Below, piece after piece: positions 15,686 to 25,240 of a stretch of 64,000 nucleotides of DNA. Numbering within the stretch: position 1 is the stretch's first letter; each line of letters starts with the position of its first letter. This DNA comes from MedAcidi-G1 sp000817085. Its GTDB lineage: Bacteria; Actinomycetota; Acidimicrobiia; Acidimicrobiales; MedAcidi-G1. The position numbers and the translations under genes were made by a program. The notes below the pieces were generated by a model. It made no database searches and was not told the DNA's origin. It saw only the letters and a list, made by a program, of their open reading frames with translations. The stretch spans positions 62,001-126,000 of the forward strand of contig JBJLAO010000004.1 in the NCBI GenBank assembly GCA_045568635.1, in the 5' to 3' direction.

Positions 15686-17224
15686 ATGCAATCATCTGCA
15701 GAAGAAAAATCAAGCACACTACAAGCAGTCTCGCAAAGAGTTCCTCTGTGGCGCGACGTAGTTGTAATCAAATGGGTTACGCAATTAGCTCTATTAGCAG
15801 TAGTAGTATCATCTCTCTGGTTTTTGGCTGGACAAGCCGGCGATAATCTTCAAGCCAGAAATATAAACACTGGTTTTGATTTCCTTGAACGCCCTCCCGA
15901 CATCCAACTAAGTGAAGGCATCGACACATCACCTGCAACAGGTGGTAGAGCCCTTTGGGTCGGTATGGTCAACACCTTACGCATGGCAGTCGTAGGTATA
16001 ATTTTCGCAACTTTCCTTGGAGTGATAGTTGGGTTAGCTCGTCTTTCAAACAACTGGCTGATCAAACGTCTCGCAGGCTTGTGGATAGAAACCTTAAGGA
16101 ATGTTCCACTTCTAGTTCAAATGATTTTCTATTTCGCTGTTCTAACTGCCCTACCCCGTGTGAGTCTCGAATCGGGACCGATAAATGGATGGTTCCATAT
16201 ATCAAATAAAGGCATTTCAATGCCCAGAGTTTTCATATCTGATGGCTTCTACCAATGGATTACTGTTGTAGCTGTTGGCTGCATAGCTGCACACTTCATA
16301 AGAAAACAAAGACTCAGGAAACAGGATCTAACTGGTGAAGACACGCGCTCAGTCTCTTGGGCATTTTTAACTATCTGCGTTTTTGCAGTTATTGGGATTT
16401 TTGTTCATCCAGTATTTAGTTTCATTGGTGAAATATTTGCAGGCTTAGCCACTCTTTTCGAAACCATCCCAACATCGCTGGTCAAGATCCTTCTATCCGC
16501 AATTCTTATTTTTTTAGCTGCTCGGTGGATTCGCAACTTCTTCACTAGTCGTAGAAGTGCTACCGGGCACCTTTCTTTGATAGATGACGATATTTTCAGA
16601 ATGGTTTTTGTTGGGACTGGTGCACTAATAGCAATTATTCTCCTTATCAGTTGGACCGGAATATCATCATGGATTTTAAATAGCGGTCGAGATCTCTTTC
16701 ATATGCTCGAAGCTAAATTCGAAGTAGATGGCGCAGCTCGCCCATTCGACGCCATGAAGCCCGACATAGTCAAGCCAGGAAAATTTGCCAACTACGGCAC
16801 AAGTGGACTCACAATGACTCCTGGATTCGCAGCGGTTTTCTTTGGCGTAGTTTTTTACACTTCTGCTTTTGTCGCAGAAATAATAAGAGGAGGCATTCTT
16901 GCTGTTCCGAAAGGACAAATTGAAGCAGCAAACGCTGTTGGATTAAATAGAGGCCAATCTCTTCGACATATTGTCCTTCCTCAAGCAATAAGAATCATCC
17001 TGCCGCCTATGGGGAATCAATATTTGAATCTTACAAAAAATACATCACTCGCAATAGCAGTCGGTTACAGCGATATCGTTCAGGTCGGTCAAACGGTATA
17101 TAACCAAACAGGCAAATCGCTTCCTGTGATGGCAATATGGATGCTTTTCTACCTAGCTTGTTCATTGACAATCTCTGTAGTAGTTAACTACTACAACGTT
17201 CGAATGAAGATTGTGGAGCGATGA
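15686..17224 (+). CDS. aapQ: Amino-acid ABC transporter permease, AapQ-like
   Basis: A 512-residue inner-membrane permease of the His/Glu/Gln/Arg transporter family. N-terminal features match AapQ: a first transmembrane segment, a periplasmic part with NTGFDFLE, then the permease signature beginning NTLRMAVVGIIFATFLGVIVG. The cytoplasmic coupling loop EAANAVGLNRGQSLRHIVLPQAIR, which contacts the ATPase, is near residue 413. It is about 100 residues longer than AapQ proteins I remember, because of an extra membrane region inserted at about 195-330. The gene is coupled to aapM by an ATGA overlap. Confidence 0.9.
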   Translation: MQSSAEEKSSTLQAVSQRVPLWRDVVVIKWVTQLALLAVVVSSLWFLAGQAGDNLQARNINTGFDFLERPPDIQLSEGIDTSPATGGRALWVGMVNTLRMAVVGIIFATFLGVIVGLARLSNNWLIKRLAGLWIETLRNVPLLVQMIFYFAVLTALPRVSLESGPINGWFHISNKGISMPRVFISDGFYQWITVVAVGCIAAHFIRKQRLRKQDLTGEDTRSVSWAFLTICVFAVIGIFVHPVFSFIGEIFAGLATLFETIPTSLVKILLSAILIFLAARWIRNFFTSRRSATGHLSLIDDDIFRMVFVGTGALIAIILLISWTGISSWILNSGRDLFHMLEAKFEVDGAARPFDAMKPDIVKPGKFANYGTSGLTMTPGFAAVFFGVVFYTSAFVAEIIRGGILAVPKGQIEAANAVGLNRGQSLRHIVLPQAIRIILPPMGNQYLNLTKNTSLAIAVGYSDIVQVGQTVYNQTGKSLPVMAIWMLFYLACSLTISVVVNYYNVRMKIVER

Positions 17225-19053
17225 TGAACCTAAAAAACTTTACTTCGCAAAAACAGCTTAAAACAGATCCTTTAGCAGAGGCATCTAACAGTGAACTTCC
17301 CCCGAAAGCGCCGGTTCTTTCTCCTGCTGAATGGCTCAAAGCCAATCTTTTCTCTAATACTTTCAATTCCGTTCTAACGATTCTCTCGACTGCAGCCATT
17401 CTTCTAATTATTCGTGGATTACTAAGCTTCATTTTCAATCCTCTCAGACAGTGGTCTGCTACCGCCACAAATATGCGCCTACTAATGACACAGGCTTATC
17501 CGGAACATCAATATGCAAGGATTTGGGTCAGTCTCGGATTTCTACTTTTCCTTACAGGAGTATCGCTGGCTTTCTGGCGCGCTGGAAGAAGCGTCCTTCT
17601 TTCCCAAGTCGGAAAACGTCTACTGGCAATTGGGTCTTTCATAGTGTTAGTAACTCTTTTAGCACCCTTCAGTAGTGAAGCAACAATAATCTGGCTGATA
17701 GTAGGAGTCTTTATTGCCGGAACGGGTTTCTTATTAAAATCCTCCAGAGAAGATAAAACCACCAGCTCCATGACACTACTTTCTGGAGCTTTTCTTTTAG
17801 CTATTCTTTCACTCTGGGTGATTCCTTACGGACACCACAGCTATATATCGACTAGAACACCAAAGATCCTTGCTGAACCGGGAACGGTAGCAATGACAAC
17901 AAAACTTCCTTGGACAATAATGTTAGTAGTTGCTATTTGCTCATATTTTCTTGGCTCTCTTATAAGAGATAAAATAGATGAGGCCAAAGGTAAGGCTCTC
18001 CTCTCCACGACTTGGTTGATTTCGCCGCTTTTCCTTCTTTTTCTAGTTCTTAGAGATCCGGACTTTGACACAGGGCACCTTTTCTCAACAGATATACCAA
18101 TATTTCTATTTTTCTCAATTGTCGGTTCAGTCATCTTACTTTGGTTAACAAATCCAGATATTGGAGAAAAAGGAAGAGTTATTTCTACCGCAATTCTTTT
18201 TGTAGGCTTTGCAACATTTTTATTTCAAATGCTGATGATCGTCAGAATTTTGACTCTCGTATTGGCTTTTTTCGCTTTAGCCGCTCCAACATTTAGTGGT
18301 CAGAAGCCAGCACGCATCAGGTACACCAAAGTATGGATTGGAACTATGGTGATACTCTGCTGGCTGATAACCGCGATAAACACACCTTCTACAGCAAAAG
18401 TTCCCGGTGATTTCTTCATCGGAGGTTTCGCCATCACACTAATGATCTTTTTCTTTACGATGGTTCTAGCTTTTCCTTTAGGTGTTCTTTTAGCTCTTGC
18501 GCGAACATCAAAGTTTCCAATTTTTAGAATGGTTTCAACTACTTTTATTGAGTTCATTAGAGGCGTCCCTCTAATAACCATTCTTATATTCTTCAGTGTC
18601 ATGGTGCCGCTCTTTTTACCTGACGGCATGGATCTGACTGAAATAGCTGCCGTAACTATCGCTTTTATAATTTTCGAAGCTGCATATTTAGCCGAAAATG
18701 TTAGGGGTGGGCTTCAGTCAGTTACACGCGGTCAACACGAAGCAGCTGAAGCGGTCGGAATGACGAATGCTCAAAAAACATTTTTTATAGTCCTCCCACA
18801 AGCCCTCAGAGTTGCCATTCCGCCAATGGTGGGGCAAATTATCGCTACTTTCAAGGAAACGGGTCTGTTGGCGATAATCGGCATATTCGATTTTCTGTAT
18901 ATTGCTCGATCTGTAATCCCAGGGCAAACAGAATTTATGGGCAGCACCAGAGAGAACTTGCTATTCGTATCCCTTGTATATCTAGTGATCTGTTTCTCTA
19001 TGTCGAAAGCTAGTCAGCGGGTTGAAAAACGCGTTGGACTTGGCGAAAGGTAA
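17221..19053 (+). CDS. aapM: Amino-acid ABC transporter permease, AapM-like, with long N-terminal membrane region
   Basis: A 610-residue membrane protein. Only the last 215 residues are the normal permease domain: ITLMIFFFTMVLAFPLGVLLA, the FIEFIRGVPLITILIFFSV segment and the coupling loop EAAEAVGMTNAQKTFFIVLPQALR. Before this lie about ten hydrophobic segments (residues about 45-390) that AapM normally lacks in this number. The start is ATG at 17221 or 17224, overlapping the aapQ stop. It is the second permease half of the general amino-acid transporter; the role of the extra membrane part is unknown. Confidence 0.88.
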   Translation: MMNLKNFTSQKQLKTDPLAEASNSELPPKAPVLSPAEWLKANLFSNTFNSVLTILSTAAILLIIRGLLSFIFNPLRQWSATATNMRLLMTQAYPEHQYARIWVSLGFLLFLTGVSLAFWRAGRSVLLSQVGKRLLAIGSFIVLVTLLAPFSSEATIIWLIVGVFIAGTGFLLKSSREDKTTSSMTLLSGAFLLAILSLWVIPYGHHSYISTRTPKILAEPGTVAMTTKLPWTIMLVVAICSYFLGSLIRDKIDEAKGKALLSTTWLISPLFLLFLVLRDPDFDTGHLFSTDIPIFLFFSIVGSVILLWLTNPDIGEKGRVISTAILFVGFATFLFQMLMIVRILTLVLAFFALAAPTFSGQKPARIRYTKVWIGTMVILCWLITAINTPSTAKVPGDFFIGGFAITLMIFFFTMVLAFPLGVLLALARTSKFPIFRMVSTTFIEFIRGVPLITILIFFSVMVPLFLPDGMDLTEIAAVTIAFIIFEAAYLAENVRGGLQSVTRGQHEAAEAVGMTNAQKTFFIVLPQALRVAIPPMVGQIIATFKETGLLAIIGIFDFLYIARSVIPGQTEFMGSTRENLLFVSLVYLVICFSMSKASQRVEKRVGLGER

Positions 19054-19062
19054 AGTAAAAAA

Positions 19063-19848
19063 ATGACTGACAACGAAACCACATCCTCAATTAGAGGAGA
19101 ACGTGACCTTGCAAACGCCCAAGATATTATCGTTTGCGAAGGAGTTTCAAAATGGTTCGGCGACTTCCAGGCTTTAAATAACGTCTCCGCAACGATTAAA
19201 GAACAGGAAGTTGTGGTCGTTTTAGGGCCTTCTGGTTCAGGAAAATCGACATGGATTAGATGCATAAATAGATTAGAACAACACCAAGAAGGCCGAATAA
19301 TGGTCGATGGCGTTGAGCTTTCAAACGATCTCCGAAATATCGAGAAAGTCAGATCAGAAGTTGGAATGGTTTTTCAAATGTTCAACCTTTTCCCCCACCT
19401 GACTGTCAGAGACAATGTCAGTCTTGCCCCTATATGGGTGAGAAAAAAACCACGAGCCGAAGCTGAAGAACAAGCAGCATCGCTACTCGAGCGAGTTGGC
19501 ATTCCGGAACAAGCTGACAAATTCCCCGGACAACTATCGGGTGGACAGCAACAAAGAGTTGCCATTGCGCGTGCGTTGGCAATGGAACCAAAAATTATGC
19601 TTTTTGATGAACCTACATCAGCTTTAGATCCAGAAATGATTAAAGAGGTTCTAGACGTGATGAAGGAACTTGCATTGTCGGGTATGACAATGATGGTTGT
19701 TACTCACGAAATGGGATTTGCAAAAGAAGTTGCTGACAAAATAATGTTTATGGAGGGTGGACAAATAGTCGAAATTGGCACACCCGACCACTTCTTCACT
19801 AATCCGACTGAAGAACGAACAAAACTATTCCTTTCGCAAATACTTTAG
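19063..19848 (+). CDS. aapP: Amino-acid ABC transporter ATP-binding protein, AapP-like
   Basis: A 261-residue cytoplasmic ATPase of the polar amino-acid uptake family. Walker A GPSGSGKST is near residue 64, the ABC signature LSGGQQQRVAIARAL near 160, Walker B IMLFDEPTSALDPE near 184 and the switch His in VTHEMGF near 218. The N-terminal tail of about 25 residues is charged. It completes the aapJQMP set and lies nine bases after aapM. Confidence 0.95.
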   Translation: MTDNETTSSIRGERDLANAQDIIVCEGVSKWFGDFQALNNVSATIKEQEVVVVLGPSGSGKSTWIRCINRLEQHQEGRIMVDGVELSNDLRNIEKVRSEVGMVFQMFNLFPHLTVRDNVSLAPIWVRKKPRAEAEEQAASLLERVGIPEQADKFPGQLSGGQQQRVAIARALAMEPKIMLFDEPTSALDPEMIKEVLDVMKELALSGMTMMVVTHEMGFAKEVADKIMFMEGGQIVEIGTPDHFFTNPTEERTKLFLSQIL

Positions 19849-19854
19849 AGACTC

Positions 19855-20727
19855 GTGAAAAGTCCGCTAAACGTTGAACCGCTAACTGGGGTACTGGGAG
19901 CTCGAGTTTCAGGAATCGACCTCAAATCTGAACTAGATAAGCAAGTCATCACGTTACTCAGGAACGCTATTTGTGAATTTGAAGTTGTCATAGTACCTGA
20001 TCAAAGTCTCACACCGGAAGAACAAGTTAAGTTCAGCCACCTACTCGGTCCTTATTCTCCTGTTCCTTTCGTGAAACCAATAGACGAACATCCAGAAGTT
20101 ATTAAAGTTGTTAAGGAAAATACAGAACCAGAAGCTTTCAACTTCGGAGGTGTCTGGCACAGCGATTTCTCTTTCCTTTCGACGCCGCCGGCGTTTACAA
20201 TCCTTTATGCAATAGACGTTCCGGCAATCGGTGGTGATACAGTTTGGGCTTCCACTACTGCGGCTTACTGCCACTTAGACAACGACACGAAAAATCGTCT
20301 GCATAAAATAACCGGAATACATTCCGCTAGTGCTTCGTACTCGCCTGATCAGCAAGACCTTCATTCACAACTATCAAATATGACTATCGAAACATCTGAA
20401 ACAGCCAAATCGACTCAAGAACATCCTCTGGTTTGTAAACACCCTGAAACTGGTAAACCGTCACTTTTTTTCAATCCGACTTATGTTCGAGGATTGAAGG
20501 GGCCTGAATTAGAAACCGCGAAAGAAGAAGAGTTAATGAAATGGCTAAGTCAATGGACTACTGGAATTCAATTTACTTTCCGACACAAATGGTCGCCTGG
20601 AGACCTTGTTATTTGGGATAATCGGTCAACCCAGCACATAGCTCTAAACGACTATAAAGGAGAAAGAAGAGAGTTGAATAGAACTACGGTCAGTGATTCA
20701 ACTAAACCCTCGTTATATCGACCATAA
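19855..20727 (+). CDS. TauD/TfdA family Fe(II)/2-oxoglutarate dioxygenase
   Basis: A 290-residue non-heme iron dioxygenase. The facial triad is visible as H-x-D in WHSDFSF (about 100-102) and the distal His in DNRSTQHIAL (about 263), with the 2-oxoglutarate-binding Arg in RRELNR. Family members hydroxylate and so cleave compounds such as taurine, 2,4-D or carnitine-like amines. The GTG start at 19855 is six bases after aapP, so it belongs to the transporter operon; the substrate may be one carried by that transporter (inference). Confidence 0.88.
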   Translation: MKSPLNVEPLTGVLGARVSGIDLKSELDKQVITLLRNAICEFEVVIVPDQSLTPEEQVKFSHLLGPYSPVPFVKPIDEHPEVIKVVKENTEPEAFNFGGVWHSDFSFLSTPPAFTILYAIDVPAIGGDTVWASTTAAYCHLDNDTKNRLHKITGIHSASASYSPDQQDLHSQLSNMTIETSETAKSTQEHPLVCKHPETGKPSLFFNPTYVRGLKGPELETAKEEELMKWLSQWTTGIQFTFRHKWSPGDLVIWDNRSTQHIALNDYKGERRELNRTTVSDSTKPSLYRP

Positions 20728-20748
20728 AGTTTCTCTGTTTTTTAAATG

Positions 20749-21618
20749 CTACTTGTCTGATAGTAGTTCTATAAGAGAGGAGACATCTGATCTACTGTGG
20801 CCTTTTTCCTGCAACTCAGCAAAAAAATTGTCAACAAGTGACGTGACCGGCAAGTCGAAACCAATTCTTTCTGCTTCTTCAAAAACAATGCCAAAGTCCT
20901 TCCGCATCCAGTCAACTGCAAATCCATGATCGAATTCCCCTGCAAGCATCGTTTCTGAACGATTACTCAAGTACCAAGAGGCGGAAGCTCCTTGGCTGAT
21001 TGCTTCGAGGACTTTTTCAGTATCCAAGTTAGATCGTTTCGCGAATTCCAGTGCCTCCGACAAGCCTTGCAACAAACCTCCAATGCAGATCTGATTTACC
21101 ATCTTTGTAAGTTGTCCGTGACCCGAAGGACCAACGAGAATAGAGATTTTTGAATAAACATCTATTACTGATTCAATCTTTGCAAACGCCTCTTGAGATC
21201 CTCCGCACATCACACTCAACTGACCTGATTCAGCTCCTGCCTGACCTCCTGAAATAGGTGCATCTACAAAACCTATGCTTTTTTCCGCACAAGCTTTTTC
21301 CAATTCTTTAGCTAGAAACGCGGATGCAGTCGTATGGTCAACCAGAACAGCTCCTGGTGACATTCCTTCTAAAACACCAGACTCTCCGTAAACAACTGAT
21401 CGAACATCGTCATCGTTTCCGACACAGAGCATCACTACATCAGTATCTTGAGCTGCTTCACAAGGTGTAGCTCCTAACGAGCCGCCATAATCTTCCACCC
21501 ATTTTACAGCTTTGGAAATAGTCCGGTTGTAAACTGTGGTCTGGTTGCCGGCATTCTGCAGATAACCAGCCATTGGATATCCCATTACTCCCAAACCTAT
21601 AAAGGCACATCTTGACAT
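20749..21618 (-). CDS. 3-Hydroxyisobutyrate dehydrogenase family NAD(P)-binding protein
   Basis: A 289-residue beta-hydroxyacid dehydrogenase. The N-terminal Rossmann motif is FIGLGVMGYPMAGYL, the substrate-binding segment is DAPISGGQAGAESGQLSVM near residue 115, and the catalytic Lys lies in GQLTKMVNQ near residue 167. Members oxidise 3-hydroxyisobutyrate, tartronate semialdehyde-related acids or similar 3-hydroxy acids. AAGGAG precedes the ATG at 21618. It converges with the dioxygenase gene. Confidence 0.9.
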   Translation of the reverse strand: MSRCAFIGLGVMGYPMAGYLQNAGNQTTVYNRTISKAVKWVEDYGGSLGATPCEAAQDTDVVMLCVGNDDDVRSVVYGESGVLEGMSPGAVLVDHTTASAFLAKELEKACAEKSIGFVDAPISGGQAGAESGQLSVMCGGSQEAFAKIESVIDVYSKISILVGPSGHGQLTKMVNQICIGGLLQGLSEALEFAKRSNLDTEKVLEAISQGASASWYLSNRSETMLAGEFDHGFAVDWMRKDFGIVFEEAERIGFDLPVTSLVDNFFAELQEKGHSRSDVSSLIELLSDK

Positions 21619-21770
21619 CTATTTCTCCTTTTACTTTTAAGTTTCAAATACCGACCTAGGTAATAATGCAGAGGTGCAAACTCAAACAGTGTAGCGTTAC
21701 CCCTTGAGCCTCTCGCAATCGGTTACGTATGTCAATTACTAAATATATGAGAAACAAAGACAGCGAAATA

Positions 21771-24104
21771 TTAGTGAGAATAGAAAAAGTTTCCTATAGG
21801 TGTTTCCCGAAAAGTCATTTCTTCTATCCATATTCCATCTGGATGTTCTACCTGAGTAACTATTGGAACCCATCCATATTCTTTTCCTTCTGGCGGCTCG
21901 ACAATAAGACCGTGGTCTATTTCAACCAGATGTAATGGATGCTCTTGATTACTAGGCTGTTCTATAAATTTTTGTGAATCACCCCAATCGCGGTGCATCT
22001 TCTCAATCAATAACTGTATTTCGTCAAGATAGACATCTGTATACACATCTGGATAATCAATAGTTAAATCTCGAAATAGAGGCTGGTCGCGGAATCTATA
22101 CCACTGATATGAGACTGTGCTGTCGTCATCTAAGACTGTCTCATAAATTTTTGGATCACAAACACTCACATCGTCACAGTCCCAACAAGAAAAATCAGGT
22201 GAGACCCCAGTTGCGTTAACCAGCGAAGAGTTATCGTGTGGGGCTAAATTGTAGGTTTCAGGGATTGATCCATAACGTAGTTCAGTAAGAATTGCCGGCA
22301 CTTCTGAGATAGCCGCCGGGACTAGTGTCTCATTATTTAATATTTCGTAATAAGTGCCCCATCCCCGCTCTTCTGGTTCTACTCCCCCCCAATCCAAGAA
22401 AATACTTGTTTCTCCATTTGTATCCTGAGGGCGCAAGGGGATATTAATTTGGAAACTTCGTTTATTGGTAAACGGATGTTCTCTTTCATCATTTTCATCA
22501 AATGAAAATACTCCAGCATTACCACTTTCATAGAGGTGATTATTATGTTCAATAGTCATTGGAATGCCGAAATCGCCGAAGTTTGTGTTCATCGTTCTTA
22601 GGTCATTATCAGTGTTGAATACATCAACGAAATGGTTATAGAGATGAACATCGAAGGTTTGAACGTTGGAAACAAAAGGTTCAATATTGTTATTCTTTGG
22701 AAATAAGGGGGGAAATATTTTCGCAAATACCCTTCCTTCTGAGTCTGTTTCCGTAAATGAAGGTATGGGAGGCATTTCGTTTCCTGTCGGAAGATACGGG
22801 CGAGCTGGTGATAAGCCAAGAGTCTGTTCTGGCCGAACCCAATAACTACCTTCCTCCCAACTATCTGATCCTGGTTCGACTTGATACCAAGACTCTTTAC
22901 TGATAGCTGTATGTAATTCAGAGTTGCTCATTTGACCATTTATGAAGTCAAGCAGAATTTTTGCAGTTGGGCTATCGTCCCACTCGTAAACATCATCTAA
23001 TATTTCCATTGCGTTAAATTGGTCTATATTTCGTGACCAATGTTCCGGAACGTACGCTATTAGTGGGCCACTGTAATTTGCTGCATCAATAATGAATGTC
23101 CAGGTAAGTTTTCCACCGCTATCGTCCCACGCCTGTTCATCTACCCTCGGCTTACCTCCGAAAATAGGTAAAGCAGCCCACGATGTTCCGACATGAATTC
23201 CACCTTCGTTATCAAACGTTTCTTGATCTTCGTCAAACGAAATAAGACTAGGTGGAACCATCATTCTGTTTGAAAGAGTTGCTCGTCCCATCAATGAACA
23301 TTCGATACGTCTTTCATGAAATCCCCAACCTCCGCCAGTGTCACTTCTTGGAGAGTAAAGACCTGTAGCTGCCGATGCCATATATTTTGGGAATTTACTT
23401 CGTCCCATTTTCTCATGAATAAACAAACCTCCTTCTATCGAATTGAAAGGCCCGTGAGGGTGAGCACGGTCATCCCCTATCCACTGTCCCCACAATCCAA
23501 ATTGTCCTGTTGTCGGATTAACATCCATCATTTGAAAAACCCGTAGATACTGTGAAACCCCGTATAGATCCTCGGATGAATCAGAATCTCGAACAAGTTC
23601 ACCAAAACCCATATCGATATCTAGTTCGTTATCTGTATTGAAAGAGCATTCCCAAATCTTATGTTGGTCAGGGATGGCGAAACCTGCGTCATTTACAGTA
23701 GTCCCACTTTCACAGTGCCTGGGCAGGTAAACACCAGGGAACCAAGAAGCAGAAGTGGGATCTAATGTCTGTTCTTGTTCAAGCTGACTCTCTACTTGGT
23801 TCAGTTGGATTTCTGAGTCTGATTTAGGCACTGGTGTTGTAGTCAGAGCCACTGTTGTAGCCGGAGCAACAGTCTCACTCGGAACAACAGTCTCACTCGG
23901 AACAACAGTCTCACTCGGAACAACAGTCTCACTCGGAACAACAGTCTCACTCGGAACAACAGTCTCACTCGGAACAACAGTCTCACTCGGAACAACAGTC
24001 TCACTCGGAACAACAGTTGCAACTGTCAAACTTTGAGGATCCGAACTATTTCCACAAGCAAAAACACATAACAGTAAACAAACGAACAATGGAAATCTTC
24101 TCAT
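21771..24104 (-). CDS. Large secreted lipoprotein with N-terminal tandem repeats, unknown function
   Basis: A 777-residue exported protein I do not recognise. The signal peptide (MRRFPLFVCLLLCVFAC) ends in a lipobox; the ATG at 24104 is chosen because upstream codons would spoil it. Then comes a linker made of eight near-identical hexapeptides reading TVVPSE, encoded by an 18-base tandem repeat, and an acidic Gln-rich stretch. The remaining 630 residues are rich in Trp, Tyr, Asp and Asn and look like a globular beta-rich extracellular domain. They carry a C-W-D-C-D-D-V-S-V-C cluster near residue 640 that could bind metal or form disulfides. It stands alone. Possible roles are a surface enzyme or a binding protein. 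Confidence 0.75.
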   Translation of the reverse strand: MRRFPLFVCLLLCVFACGNSSDPQSLTVATVVPSETVVPSETVVPSETVVPSETVVPSETVVPSETVVPSETVVPSETVAPATTVALTTTPVPKSDSEIQLNQVESQLEQEQTLDPTSASWFPGVYLPRHCESGTTVNDAGFAIPDQHKIWECSFNTDNELDIDMGFGELVRDSDSSEDLYGVSQYLRVFQMMDVNPTTGQFGLWGQWIGDDRAHPHGPFNSIEGGLFIHEKMGRSKFPKYMASAATGLYSPRSDTGGGWGFHERRIECSLMGRATLSNRMMVPPSLISFDEDQETFDNEGGIHVGTSWAALPIFGGKPRVDEQAWDDSGGKLTWTFIIDAANYSGPLIAYVPEHWSRNIDQFNAMEILDDVYEWDDSPTAKILLDFINGQMSNSELHTAISKESWYQVEPGSDSWEEGSYWVRPEQTLGLSPARPYLPTGNEMPPIPSFTETDSEGRVFAKIFPPLFPKNNNIEPFVSNVQTFDVHLYNHFVDVFNTDNDLRTMNTNFGDFGIPMTIEHNNHLYESGNAGVFSFDENDEREHPFTNKRSFQINIPLRPQDTNGETSIFLDWGGVEPEERGWGTYYEILNNETLVPAAISEVPAILTELRYGSIPETYNLAPHDNSSLVNATGVSPDFSCWDCDDVSVCDPKIYETVLDDDSTVSYQWYRFRDQPLFRDLTIDYPDVYTDVYLDEIQLLIEKMHRDWGDSQKFIEQPSNQEHPLHLVEIDHGLIVEPPEGKEYGWVPIVTQVEHPDGIWIEEMTFRETPIGNFFYSH
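23863..24017 (-). repeat. 18-base tandem repeat inside the lipoprotein gene
   Basis: Eight copies of an 18-base unit (plus-strand GGAACAACAGTCTCACTC), the first with one change (GGAGC), followed by 11 bases of a ninth copy. Copies are identical over 23881-24006, so the array is young or kept uniform. It encodes the hexapeptide linker of the surface lipoprotein and should vary in copy number between strains without shifting the frame. Confidence 0.95.
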
Positions 24105-24307
24105 ATCTAGAAGTCTGACATACCGCAATGAAGGTTCCACCCTCTGAACGAAGGCCTACTTACTTAGTTTCCTACTTAAACTTACGTGTAGCGAAAAACA
24201 TCTGTAAGTGTTTAGTTTCTTTGGCATCTTTCCTTTAGGCTTTAATAGTTGCAAATCGCTCATCATGAATGAGCTTGCATTTTGGACAATAATTTAGGAG
24301 ATAAATA

Positions 24308-25240
24308 ATGGGTAACCTCTGTGAAGGTCGTGTGGCAATCGTTACTGGAGCGGGAAGAGGCATTGGACGCGAACATGCACTTATGCTTGCAAACCAAGGT
24401 GCAAAAGTGGTCGTGAACGATTTAGGTGGCGACATGGATGGATCTGGTAGTGACCTAAGCCCCGCTCAAGAAGTAGTAAACGAAATTGTTGAAATGGGCG
24501 GCGAAGCAATTGTAAATGGTGCGAACGTAGCCGACTTTGCAGCTGCTGGTGAAATGGTTCAGCAGGCAATTGACACTTGGGGAAGGCTAGACATTTTGAT
24601 CAATAACGCCGGGATTCTGCGCGATCGAATGATTTTTTCAATGTCTGAAGATGACTTCGATGCCGTGATCAACGTTCACCTTAAAGGAACATTCTCAACT
24701 GTCCATCATGCCTCGGTCTTTTGGCGCGAAACAGTAAAGGCTGGTGGTGAAGCCTTTGGAAGGATTATAAACACTTCTTCCCCTTCCGGTATTTACGGCA
24801 ATGTTGGTCAGGCAAACTATGGTGCAGCAAAAGCTGGTATAGCAGCATTTTCTGTTATCACCGCAATGGAACTTGTCAAATATGGTGTCACCGTCAACTG
24901 TCTTGCACCTGCTGCTTTCACACGTATGACCGCTGACCTCCCAGGAATAGTCGGCACAGATGAAGGCGCTGAAGAAGCGATGAGCCCAAGATGGATTTCT
25001 GTGATTACTGCTTGGTTATGTAGTGAAGCAGCTCAAAATGTAACAGGACGCGTTTTCGATGTTGTTGGCGAAAGACTTGGAGTAGCCGAACAATGGCATC
25101 TAGGACCATCTGCTAAACAGACAGATGATCCTGAAGGACTGACAGACATAGTCAAGGAACTAATGAAAGATGCGCAACTTAATCCTGATATGAGCGGGAT
25201 ACCAACAGAAGGACCTGGAAGGCCCAGTAAAGATATCTAA
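24308..25240 (+). CDS. SDR family oxidoreductase, hydroxyacyl-CoA dehydrogenase-like
   Basis: A 310-residue short-chain dehydrogenase. The NAD-binding motif TGAGRGIG is near residue 13, NNAGILRD near 99, and the catalytic Ser and Y-x-x-x-K are in NTSSPSG and YGAAKAG. The VVVNDLGGDMDGSG segment and extra length are typical of SDRs related to the dehydrogenase part of multifunctional beta-oxidation enzymes. Its stop codon shares one base with the ATG of the acyl-CoA dehydrogenase, so it is first in a beta-oxidation-type operon with dehydrogenase, thiolase and a zinc alcohol dehydrogenase. Confidence 0.88.
   Translation: MGNLCEGRVAIVTGAGRGIGREHALMLANQGAKVVVNDLGGDMDGSGSDLSPAQEVVNEIVEMGGEAIVNGANVADFAAAGEMVQQAIDTWGRLDILINNAGILRDRMIFSMSEDDFDAVINVHLKGTFSTVHHASVFWRETVKAGGEAFGRIINTSSPSGIYGNVGQANYGAAKAGIAAFSVITAMELVKYGVTVNCLAPAAFTRMTADLPGIVGTDEGAEEAMSPRWISVITAWLCSEAAQNVTGRVFDVVGERLGVAEQWHLGPSAKQTDDPEGLTDIVKELMKDAQLNPDMSGIPTEGPGRPSKDI

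Noticed and set aside
23863..24017. CRISPR array
   Set aside because: The units are 18 bases, directly adjacent without spacers, and lie inside a coding frame.
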